Below are positions 26,701 through 34,593 of a stretch of 64,000 nucleotides of DNA, in pieces (positions within the stretch are counted from its first letter, which is position 1; the number at the start of each line of letters is the position of its first letter). The notes beneath the pieces were generated by a model. The model was not told the origin of the DNA. It made no database searches and saw only the letters and a program-made list of their open reading frames with translations. This stretch comes from Metridium senile (Eukaryota; Cnidaria; Anthozoa; Actiniaria; Metridiidae). Made by a program: the position numbers and the translations under genes. Location of the stretch: the NCBI GenBank assembly GCA_949775045.1, contig OX459095.1, forward strand, positions 34,648,768-34,712,767, given 5' to 3'.

Positions 26701-27849
26701 GTAGACAGACAAAACATTACTGTATTCGGCTTACAAGCCTAAAACTTAGTTATTTGTGTTAACATTATATTATATAATGATGAATATCATTATTTTAATT
26801 CATATAATTGATTATTATCATTATTATCATTATATTGGGATCATATTTAGCGTGTTGTAGATTTGTTGTATATTTAGTTTTGTCACGTGACAACTTCAAA
26901 CATTGTAAATTTCATCATTTTCTTAGTTATTTTTCGCTTGAAAAATAAATACTTTACAGACTTTTTTTTCGATAAAACATTGTCTCTATCATCATACTAT
27001 CTGATAAAGGTTCCAAAGTTATATGAATAACTGCCGGATAGGTGCAAATAGCTCTTTTCTAGAGTATATTTTTACACTTTTCGTCAAAGCTGAAAAATAG
27101 CAATAACTCAACCCTTTATAAAACAACCCAATATTTGTTTCACGACTTTTTATTCAACTTAAAGTACTAATAAGATAATGTGCTAAACGTGGGCAGAATA
27201 TTGGTGCAGGAAACAATCTGCAAAGGAAATACGAGGCCGTAAAACTTTAGGTATATTTTATGCAAATTTTGACCGTTTTTAAGGTAAAATACTCAAACGG
27301 TTGTAACTTTATTAAGCCTTTTTAATTTAAAGCCAAAAAAATTCACCAAAGTAATAAGTTAACTAAGATGTACAATCGAGCTAAGTTTGAAGAAAATCGG
27401 TGATGTACGGTGTAGACTGGTCTGCATGGTTTTCACGCGGACTCGCTCTTAAACAATTTAAAGTCATGCGGGTTTGACGTTTGACCTAATCATAGATGAG
27501 TGGATATTTAATTTAGAGATTTACTGACCCTGGAAATTTTCCGGCCAACTCTTTTTCGTCTTTTATTAACTTTCCTTGTTGTGACTTCGTGACTGTCAGC
27601 TGTTTCCTCTTCTGAAACTTGTTGGACTTGATGAGGGCTTGCTACTTCAGAACGGACACGTTCAATGGTCTGTCTCCCTGACGCTCCATAACCAGAGATT
27701 TCTTCTGCTTTGATGTGAATTTCGTGCAGTGCCTGTCGAACTGGTGCTTTGTCGTCCAGAGACTGCGCTAAAAATGTTATCTTGCTTTCCACAAGCTCAA
27801 TAAACTCTTGAAATAACGACAACTTAACTGACATTTTTTCTCGAGACAA
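19630..27849 (-). CDS. Tentative two-exon gene, function unknown
   Basis: Exon A, 27849 (or 27834) to 27519, encodes a helical N-terminus (SLFQEFIELVESKITFLAQ) and a Lys/Arg-rich end (KVNKRRKRVGRKISR), followed by a weak donor GTCAGT. A second exon, 19782 to about 19654 or its stop at 19630, starts after TTTGTTTAG and continues in the same phase (VSSNNTAQTVQ). If joined, the intron is about 7.7 kb and contains an intact LINE and a TTAA DNA transposon. Each exon alone is plausible; the pairing is an inference from phase, strand and absence of alternatives. I do not recognise a family. Confidence 0.35.
19959..20137. repeat. (ATTATC)n microsatellite, 3' side of LINE
   Basis: Mostly TTATCA hexamers with ATT repeats at both edges. 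On the LINE sense strand the order is AATAAAGTTTATTATTATTATTATG then (GATAAT)n, so the array begins where the LINE 3' end stops. Confidence 0.9.
20138..23700 (-). mobile_element. Non-LTR retrotransposon (CR1/L2-like LINE), apparently intact ORF2
   Basis: The body runs from the (ATTATC)n array on its 5' side to AATAAAGTTTATTATT at its 3' end. The long ORF (separate entry) is unbroken. A 3' end with a trinucleotide repeat rather than poly(A) is usual for CR1/L2-type elements. A second, truncated tail with the same AATAAAGTTATTATT ending is seen at about 49340-49375. Confidence 0.85.
20296..23505 (-). CDS. LINE ORF2: PHD-like finger, AP endonuclease, reverse transcriptase
   Basis: 1069 codons from the ATG at 23505; the frame is open further upstream only because of the microsatellite. 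The protein copies its own RNA into nicked DNA. Near the start is LNPGP. A PHD-like Cys/His cluster (C..C, HISCSGC, FHRKC, WFCIKC) follows. The AP-endonuclease domain has LNIRS, ALSETWL, SVYRPP, LLGDFNCD, TTIDLIFT and SISDHYLI. The reverse transcriptase shows YRPISVLP, FLDLSKAFD, GVPQGSVLGPLLF and the catalytic YADD. The C-terminal region matches that of CR1-like elements. No stop or frameshift was found, so this copy may still be capable of movement or be recent. Confidence 0.93.
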   Translation of the reverse strand: MSRSVKRLKSSFGRGKVSLSAYLSSTLLLLSNDINLNPGPTVRRPTYGACTSTVRRNQRHISCSGCMFTFHRKCISELQTPDNDWFCIKCLLPTVNSSFFESTDGNDCISDSNNLANSEFKFPATLDGFSFKQIKGLTMAHLNIRSVIKHIEELRLFTHDTKPDVIALSETWLDDSISNEEILIDGYQLERRDRNRNGGGTAIYLKGCFVFDRISLSSDFNDLEIVLCSIKFLRSKPLLIGSVYRPPDVTTFYSRLLNYVEDIDFETSEFYLLGDFNCDTASKQGKDFVKKMKDIGLKQLIKEPTRVTPHSSTTIDLIFTNASHRMSNSGVLDLSISDHYLIYCNRTCKTPRPKAKVINVRSFKNFDPKAFNKDLEDVPWDTVSLFDNPDDAWFCMKTFLEDLCNKFVPLRTLRVRGSQPPWMTEEIRTSIKTRGTCKRKAVRSKSNEDWVRYKKSRNKVTNLINEAKRDHYNTLLSNDADDPSKIWSTIRKLIPKKNKQSLHELVYDELRYTDNSNIARCFNEFFTSIGTRLRGAFGSSSGSSCVVLSSSAAGISDFSFKKISSDFVRKELSSLRVKKSSGLNNIPTRLLKLGADTLAKPLTTIYNLSLMTGEVPKFWKSATVTPLHKSGDLTDVNNYRPISVLPVVMKILERAVHQQVHDHLVSNRILSPHQSAFRRGHSTCTALLDVSDYILKNVVRGNVIGAIFLDLSKAFDMVSHPLLKYKLENIGIRGDTLNWFDNYLKQRSQSVCVNGTLSDCFDLTLGVPQGSVLGPLLFTIFINDLPSVVKDSKVVIYADDTALFFAGKDVGNIQSTLQRDLNHLNNWFNVNELLVNCKKTKVMLFGSRQRLTRCAKPILSIHGSTLEFTDTMKYLGLTFDSYLNWHSHIDTVAAKISRRLSLLSRIRKFLNVDTCRQLHTSLIQPLYEYCDVIWTNADPTSLERLHRLQRRGARIILQKRVRETHTETLLKSLGWITLTARWNFNKCLTVFKCLNGFCPSYLSKIFTLNSDVHSYNTRCKNNIHMTKVSSRSGLRSFSFSAAKLFNSLGENVKKSTTVKAFKNSYWTNI
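23701..24055. repeat. Compound ATTATC / ATGATT / ATCATC microsatellite, 5' side of LINE
   Basis: TTATCA hexamers grade into TCATGATTATCATTA and then ATTATTATCATCATC units. On the LINE sense strand this lies immediately before the 5' end. It inflates open frames in several directions (poly-DN, poly-I) that are not genes. Confidence 0.93.
24239..27448. mobile_element. 3.2 kb DNA transposon flanked by TTAA
   Basis: The left terminus GAGCGAGTCCGTGTGAAAAC is preceded by TTAA (24235-24238). The right terminus is its near-perfect reverse complement (CGCGGACTCGCTC), followed by TTAA (27449-27452). TTAA target sites are typical of piggyBac- and Kolobok-type elements. No transposase with recognisable catalytic residues is visible. 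The only sizeable frame is a Cys/His-rich exon at 25841-26231. An inner inverted pair, ATTCTCTTCCGTCAA at about 25340 and its mirror near 25565, may mark a nested element. Confidence 0.8.
25841..26231 (-). pseudogene. Cys/His-rich first exon with an in-frame stop
   Basis: Starts at an ATG (MAVFSFHNLS) and contains a zinc-binding-like pattern: SCTKIICTHLLGC, ELCPLRAGVF, TICPLHRDHFGLGW and VCKHPPH. A TAA follows SK, but the same frame continues with a conserved-looking segment (KPARGGHAKRTSQEIF) to a donor CAAG/GTATTG. I remember this kind of module only vaguely from cnidarian uncharacterised proteins. It lies wholly inside the TTAA element, and no following exon was found. It is probably a captured or decayed gene piece. 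Confidence 0.5.
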
Positions 27850-28346
27850 GCTATCTCAAGATGATTTCGATGATTTGAATTTTCAACGTTAGAAAGTTTC
27901 ATTTAAATACATAGCCGGAATAACCAATCAGAGTTTTTGTTTTTCTTGTGAGCCAGTAGAATTCCTCGACGGCGAATATGTTAATGAGACGAATAGGGAA
28001 GCCAGTGTAGTGCTAACGGTTAACATTATTCTAATTCAAACGAATCCAAACCTGACGTTGTTTGAAAGAGGGCTTCCAATTAGTTTTTTTTTTATATATG
28101 CTTTTTATTTGTTATCAACATTATTGGTAAATGATTAATAAATTTAAGATATGTTACAAATAAAATGTTTGCCATACAACTCTACTTACTCTGATAACTT
28201 ACACTGATTAAAGCCTGAGTAAAATTTGAATATTTTTGCCAAATGTTTTTTGTTTCGAATATAATTTGAAACTTATCTACGATTCATAGAATTTTTGTCT
28301 TGACGATTCGTAACTGAAGTTTAGATAACTTAGTGTTACCTAGGTA

Positions 28347-28372
28347 TGAGAGAGAGAGAGAGAGAGAGAGAG
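28347..28372. repeat. (GA)n microsatellite
   Basis: About 13 GA units. Confidence 0.95.
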
Positions 28373-28424
28373 GTGGCTGACCCACGATATACGCGCGCAC
28401 AAAGAAATGCTCAAAAGCGCATAA

Positions 28425-28627
28425 TTGGCCATGTTTTAAACAAGGGGACTGGCAGGAGGGGAGTGAGTACAAGTTTCTAGAATTGATGCAATTAATAATT
28501 ATATAGCAGAATACTCTGCAATCTTGTATATTTTGATGTGCTATTTCATAACATTTTTTAATTGCATTAAATCTAGAAACTAGTACCCAATCCCCTGCTC
28601 GCCCCTCTTCATTTAGAACATGGCCAA
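28425..28627. mobile_element. 203 bp MITE (family F) with TAA target duplication
   Basis: The termini TTGGCCATG...CATGGCCAA are flanked by TAA on both sides. The inner arms (TTTCTAGA / TCTAGAAA, GGGGA / TCCCC, TAATTGCAT pairs) give about 60 bp of imperfect inverted repeat. A 3-bp TWA-type target site is usual for PIF/Harbinger derivatives. The open frame reading through it is not a gene. Confidence 0.8.
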
Positions 28628-28726
28628 TAACCATATCATTTTTGTTGCGAAACCATCGCAGAGACCCGTAATCAATCAATATTTGCTAAAAAAAAATCGC
28701 GCAAATGCAATAACTCGCCGCTTGGG

Positions 28727-28909
28727 TTTCCTGTGTTGACCAGCGCTAATTCTATTGTCGGGCTTCCTGTTCGAGTGCCCTTGCATTGGGTCCACCCAGT
28801 GTGATGTAATAAATAGGCGACTGTTGAATTTTGTTATTCGTCATGTCACCACATTAGCCGGAAATAAGGGCCACAGGAAGCCTAACAATTGATTTTAGTA
28901 ACACAGGAC
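28727..28909. mobile_element. MITE-like inverted repeat (family L)
   Basis: TTTCCTGTGTT...ATTGTCGGGCTTCCTGT on the left pairs with ACAGGAAGCCTAACAATT...AACACAGGA on the right, about 40 bp imperfect. The centre is unique and non-coding. Confidence 0.65.
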
Positions 28910-29647
28910 GTCCATGCGGTTGTTATCATGCGCGCGACTCAAACATTACTAAAACACCGTATTTACATTATAGATTGATTAAGGGTGGATGTATGCGATT
29001 TTAACATTTTTAGCATATACGATTTTAACTCCAACGAAAAACCCCTAAATTTTGCATAGGACTACATCTTCTCTTTAATTGTATTTTCCCAAAAAGGTTT
29101 TAAAACACCGTAATGGTTTAGAGCTTATTAAAAAAGTGTTGCCTGTTATGTGATTTTGTTTGAACGCAATTTTCAGATATAATAAGTTAGTCTTTGAAAA
29201 CACTGTTTTCAAAGTAGCCCTGAGAAAATTACTTCCATACCAGTGTTCAGTGTTCAGATTTATTTTTGTGTGTGCAAAAATAGAGTAATAAAGATCTTAT
29301 TATAATAATAATAAGAAGAAGAATAATAGCAAAGTTGGCAATATTCAAAATTCATTTAAAAAACGAGTTCAGGACACCATAATTTTTATTTTCATTTTCG
29401 GAATTAACGATTAATATTGTTTAAAGTAGTTTTCTAAGCAAATAAGTCTTTTCTGGATACTTAAGGTCCAATCAGCTAAAAAAGTATAGCTTTTATGTTG
29501 ATAAAATACAAATTCAAACTAATTAAACACAACTGCAGTTTCTTTAATAATCATTTTATTTCATGATACTGGTATTGCATACTTATTTACAGAATTAGTA
29601 AGGCTATAATAAATAAAAACAGGTAGTTTGTCCATAGGGAGAATAAC

Positions 29648-30626
29648 TTATTTCCAAAGCCGAGGTAATATCCAGGGACGCCCTATATCCTTATTTTTTC
29701 GTTTAGGTAGAATTCTGAGGTCAAAAGGAATGCAGTCGTAGTGAGAGTCTGCTTCTTCAATATGTTGTGATTTTAGCTCTTGAGCGCTTTCTCTCTCGTC
29801 TTCATCCCTGGAATGTTTAATGATAATAGAAAAACTATCGCATCTTCCACAACTATCTACATAGACTATCTAAGTTAAATGTGCGAAATATTTTCCTAAA
29901 ACCACTATAAGAAATCGGAGACGTTTCTCCTGCTGGTATGTCTTTTTTTTCGAGAAAATCTTGAAACAGTTGCGCGATGGTAACGTTGGGAGCAAGATAT
30001 TGCTTTTCTCTTGTCTTTTCTCTCGCATAGTGTGACTGATCTCTTTCATAGCTTCGTATATGTTCGACTACCTAGAAAGTGAAGATGCGAGTTAGTTTAA
30101 TCATTCTTTGTATTTGAATGAGTCATCCTCGTGTATTCAACAAGAAGCGGGATAGGTTATAATACCTCGGCTTTCAATGGCAGTGACAGTTTCTTTGCGT
30201 TTCATGTTTGGACCCTGTGATCCTTTTCGACGTCGCCAGAATAAGGTCGGATTTTCTTTAACAACACTACAACTCTCTTGTTTCCGATGCCAAATATCTT
30301 TAGGAAGGCCGTCTTGCAAACTTTAACTTTCCTTAAACCACATCGCGGATGTTGTAAGTTATGCGGTTTCTCTTTGGTTCGACATCGATAAGAGAGTTTA
30401 AATAACTGTTTTGTTCGTCGTATAGCTTGCTGTCAAAATCTTTTCGTATGGAAGCAATAATAGAACGATCGTAGTCGAGCAGGCAGGTCCTTTCTGTGCA
30501 ACATTGCAGGCTGATATTTCTGGTGTCCTTGTGCGGTCTATTTCTCCTTGGCTTTGCTTTGGTTTTCTTTCTGCTAACAGGCGTTCTTCTTTTAGCTCTT
30601 GGTAATCCTTCGTTAGTTTCAATTGC
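29648..30626 (-). pseudogene. Remnant of a transposase-like gene
   Basis: Three exon pieces: 30626 to about 30143, 30071 to about 29885, and 29807-29648 (stop). The first has a basic start (RTPVSRKKTKAKPRRN), then LYDEQNSYLNSLI and, after a one-base deletion near 30347, VCKTAFLKIFGIGNKRV. The second has VVEHIRSYERDQSHYARE. These blocks match my memory of a widespread invertebrate family of uncharacterised, DDE-like transposon proteins (order: YEEQ..FL.SLI, VCKKTFL..F.I...R, I..FP..ESHYSR). The central catalytic exons appear to be missing. It is non-functional as it stands. The family assignment rests on motif order alone. Confidence 0.55.
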
Positions 30627-30766
30627 CTATATATATTTATATAATATGTAGAAAGTAGGAAAGTATTTTTGTGGAAAAAATGTAAGGGAAAATATTATGT
30701 ACAATAGTATGTGGAGAAGAAATATTTTATATATAACTTACTTGTGTACTTAAAGCTATTACTATC

Positions 30767-31545
30767 ATAAAGTGAAATTTATTGCCTCTGATTGAGGAGA
30801 AGGTGCTCTTTCAGAGAATGTATTTGAATTTTTGAGATGCAGTGGGAGCATTTTCCAAAGATCTACAGCAGCAAATGATGTAGTTTGCTTGCCTATATTT
30901 GTTCTCACTTTTGGTTTATATATATTTTGATTGCATATCTGGTGTTGTAAGAATTCACCTGATTGGCATATGTAAACATTGAATCAAAAATAGTAGGCAG
31001 TTTAGCATTATGCCAATCATGCATAAATTCAAACATTTTAAAACGATATATATTTTCGACTGCTAATATATTTAGTAAGTTCAATAGTGGTTTAGCGCTC
31101 TCTGTATCCTTTCCATAAGGTGTGGCAAAGAAGATAAGTCGTATAATATGGTTTTGTTTTACCTGAATTTTATTAATGTGAGATTTATATGTACTACTCC
31201 ATGCCATAATAGCATAAGATATGTATGGGTATACTAAATTGTAATAAATCTGTTTTAGTTGTTTAATTTATAAATAGTGTCTCAATTTGCAAACTATACC
31301 AGTGCTACGTGATAAAGATGTGGAGACATATGCGATATGTTGTTTCCAAGATATTTTTTCGTCTAATAAAAGACCAAGATATTTGATATTCGTTTTTCTT
31401 TCTAGAGAATAATCGGTTACATCTTTGTTTTTTATTTTGAGATTTATTGTAGAGTCTCTTTTTTTGGCGGATTTTATGATCATGTAGTTTGTTTTTGATA
31501 TTGTGCCGGGGCTTTTTGAGGCATTTATAAGACGACACACTGATG
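30767..31545 (-). pseudogene. 5'-truncated LINE reverse-transcriptase remnant
   Basis: Covers only the region after the RT active site: KYLGLLLDEKISWKQHI, then IYYNLVYPYISYAIMAW, NSYNTRYA and the terminal SFAAVDLWKMLPLHLK block typical of CR1-like ORF2 ends. One in-frame TAA lies near 31263 and a frameshift near 30915. Dead on arrival 5'-truncated copies are usual for LINEs. Confidence 0.85.
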
Positions 31546-31894
31546 CTGGTTTCAGTATTTATTTGACAGGTATATAATCTGAAGCTTGATATACAAATCG
31601 AGCATTAGAAACAAATCGACTGGTAAATGCTTACATAATAAAGAAAATCACTAGAAACTTTACAAAACAATGACGAGATTATCTACTTACATTTTTCCAG
31701 CAACAGTTCTCTATAATGTCCTTTAAACTACATAATTTTCTCGATTTAAACAGTAACTTAACTTAACTCGTGTCTACATAAAAAGCACATGGCATGAGTT
31801 ATGTGTGTACGCATGCGTAACTACACAGGGAACCCAAAGTTCAAACAATGTCCACAGGAAGACCAAAACAGACCGAAACATTCCCCCGGGCATA

Positions 31895-32344
31895 CTACGG
31901 GAATACTTCTTCGACGACTCCGGTGTTCCACTTACCACGCACATCATTTTCTTCTTTTATGAATACTACATAGTCGCTGACTTGAGCCTTGCGATTCTTT
32001 GTATGCCACTTCTTTCTTAGGTTGAGGGCTGGCAGAACATCTCTTGACCATGCTTTCCAAAATGAATTGACGATTCGTTGACAGAATTCGAATCGATGTC
32101 TTGGATTTTTTGTTTGATAGAAGGGACCTTGAGGGATAGTATTCGAACAACGTCCAAGGAGGATGTCATTTGGGCACAGGTAAGCACCGTCATTAGGTGG
32201 TACTTCGTCATCCCATCCTAGTCCGAGCTGCCACAGTTCCTGCATAGCAATCTTCGCTTTAATAAGTCTCGCTGCACCTGCACCAATCGGGTCAAATATT
32301 CCTGCCACCTTACTTAGGATCTTGCGTTTCGTCAGGCCTGTCAT
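31895..32344 (-). pseudogene. Internally deleted BEL/Pao retrotransposon pol fragment
   Basis: The frame starts with KRKILSKVAGIFDPIGAG and MQELWQLGLGWD, as in the connector after the Pao reverse transcriptase. Without a stop it then jumps to LCPNDILLGR, FEFCQRIVNSFWKAW and KWHTKNRKAQVSDYVV, as in the C-terminal DUF5641 region of Pao pol. RNase H and integrase are missing between. No LTRs are recognised next to it. The deletion point is near 32180. Confidence 0.85.
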
Positions 32345-32361
32345 GTCCTTCGTTGATGTAA

Positions 32362-33236
32362 CATAGTAAAATATTTTTTTGTTTTTGCCCTACTTTTAAC
32401 AAGGCAAAACATTTCACATAGAAAAATAAATTAAATAATATCTTCAATTAACTAAATATTTTTGTAAATTCTTGACTTTAAACTTAAGATGTCAATAAAC
32501 AATATTAAGAAGTTTTGGAATCAGTAAAGTAGTTAATTTTGTCATACGAGGCCGTCAAAGTTGACAGAAAAATTAGCGTCTCGATCGAAGCAGCGATTTG
32601 ACGAAATGTTGTTTTTCGAGACTTTTCTCGTAAAACATGCGATATTTTTTTAAACTAAATAAAAGGTAAACATTGCTTGGGTTGTACTGATTTTATTTGA
32701 TAGCATTTTGCTGCTAAAAAGAAAGAAAATGTGATTATTTATGCAAATCACGTCCGCGACTTGGCAAATTGAATGCCGGTTAGCCGACATTAGAATATGC
32801 ATAATAAGCAGGATTTTGCGAATGTTCGCAGCTCAATAACTTCGCTCAATTACATTTACCCAAGCTGAATTTTTCACAGTTATATATTCCATACCTTAAC
32901 ATTCAGAACCCAGATTATTATTGAAAAACTTTGTGCTGCACATAGTAAAATATTTTTTTGTTTTTACCCTACTTTTTCTAAGGCGAAAAGTATGACATAG
33001 AAAAATAAATAGAATAATATCTTTAAGTAACTCAATATTTCTATAAAAGCTTGAGTTTAAAGTTAAGATGTCATTAAATAATATTATGAAAGTTTGGAGT
33101 CATTAAAGTAATTAATTTTGCCATACGGGGCCGTCAAAGTTGACATAAAAATTAGCGTCTCGGAGCAGCGATATGACGAAATTTCGTTTTTTGCGATTTT
33201 CTCGTAAAATATGCAGTATTTTTCTTAACTAAAGGC
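32362..33236. repeat. Pair of ~300 bp direct repeats
   Basis: 32362-32668 and 32941-33236 share most of their sequence, beginning CATAGTAAAATATTTTTTTG and including GGCCGTCAAAGTTGACA and AAAATTAGCGTCTC. About 270 bp of unrelated sequence separates them. They lie directly 5' of the DDE_4 transposase remnant and might be subterminal repeats of that element. Confidence 0.7.
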
Positions 33237-33300
33237 ATCATGACTTGTTTCATGTTGAAGGCTACCTATGGTTAAAATATGAGCAAAATCGATTTTTTGA

Positions 33301-34063
33301 GTGTTGCCGCGTTTGCATGGTATTTACAGAAATCTTCTCTTAACTCCTATTAATGAATTGTTTATGGTATTAGTTAGACTTAGAGTTGGTTTATTTGTAA
33401 AGGATTTAGCAGACAGGTTTAGCATTTCCATGGGTCATTTTTCAAAAATATTTTGTACCTGGATAAATTTTTTATATTTTGAATTAGCTGAGTTATTTCC
33501 ATTCCCTTCTCAAAGTACAGTAAGGAGAAATATGCCAGAGCAGTTTGCTCTCTATCCAACAACAAGAGTAATAATTGATTGCACAGAGATATTTGTTCAG
33601 GTTCCATCTTCTATGACTGCACAGTCAGAAACGTGGTCTAATTATAAACACCACAATGGCCAGGTAACATTTGTTTCAAAGTTATGGGGAGGGAGGATAT
33701 CAGATAAGTGTATTACTCAACAATCTGGCCTTATTAAACTCCTTGATGCTGGGGATAATGTAATGTCAGACAGGGGGTTTGAAATTTCAGATATATTACC
33801 CCATGGAGTGCATTTCAACATTCCTCCTTTCAAAGGTAGCAGAGATCAATTGACTGCTGAAGAGGTACAAGAGACAGTACACATAGCATCTGTGCGTATT
33901 CATGTTAGAGCGTGCAATAGGTAGAATAAAGGGTTATCATATTCTTGACGGGACGATGCCCTTGACTGTAGCTCATGTAGCTGACCAAATATTTACTGTA
34001 TGTTCCTATCTCACTAATTTTATGCCACCTTTACTTTCACCAACATTGAATTTTAAGGATTAA
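33301..34063 (+). pseudogene. DDE_4-type (Harbinger/ISL2EU-like) transposase, truncated and frameshifted
   Basis: The start ATG is missing; the frame runs in from upstream. The N-terminal helix-turn-helix part (KDLADRFSISMGHFSKI) precedes the catalytic core: first Asp in VIIDCTEIF, second in VMSDRGFEI, and the Glu in ERAIGRIKG. The Glu is reached only after one extra base near 33898. Without that base the frame continues to a stop at 34063. No THAP or other DNA-binding N-terminus is visible. TIRs were not identified with confidence. Confidence 0.85.
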
Positions 34064-34593
34064 TATAACAACGTTTTATTGGAAGTCTTATGATTTTTAT
34101 CTTAGATGACAATTTTGCAAAAATTGTTAATAATTCTTAAACTAGAACAGTTCACATGTGTGCACCTCTAAATTGAAGCTATATATTAAGTACAGTATAT
34201 ATTCAAAAATATTTTAATACAATCATAAGAATATTGATAGCTACATGTATTTGTTTTATAGTATATAATTAAAATAAAATTGAGGTTTTGAAAAGTCTAC
34301 AATGTAGCTTATATAATTATTATTTACACCAAAAAAATTTAATAGAGTGCAAATAATGTACCTGTTGAAAGCATTTTTATGCTAATTCTATTGGGGTTTT
34401 TTAGTGTTCATTTAGCACTAATTAGTACTAACTAGACGCTCTACGTCTTTAAATGCAGCGCGTTCTGTCTTTCATTTCGGCGTCGAAGATGTAGAGCGTC
34501 TATGTTAATATTAAATGTTAATATGCTAAACCGAAACATGTTGGTTTAGAATATGAAAATGTTTATTTACAAGTTGTATCATTAATTATTTTG
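34064..34593. other. Spacer with a 70 bp hairpin
   Basis: AT-rich, no exon. At 34433-34502 TAGACGCTCTACGTCTT pairs with AAGATGTAGAGCGTCTA around a GC-richer loop; possibly a very short MITE or a stem-loop. Confidence 0.6.

Noticed and set aside
28284..28679. 131-codon minus-strand frame
   Set aside because: It runs across a GA repeat and a palindromic MITE, with no domain-like sequence.
31895..33236. The ~300 bp direct repeats as LTRs of the BEL/Pao fragment
   Set aside because: They lie on one side of the fragment with only ~270 bp between them and lack TG...CA ends.
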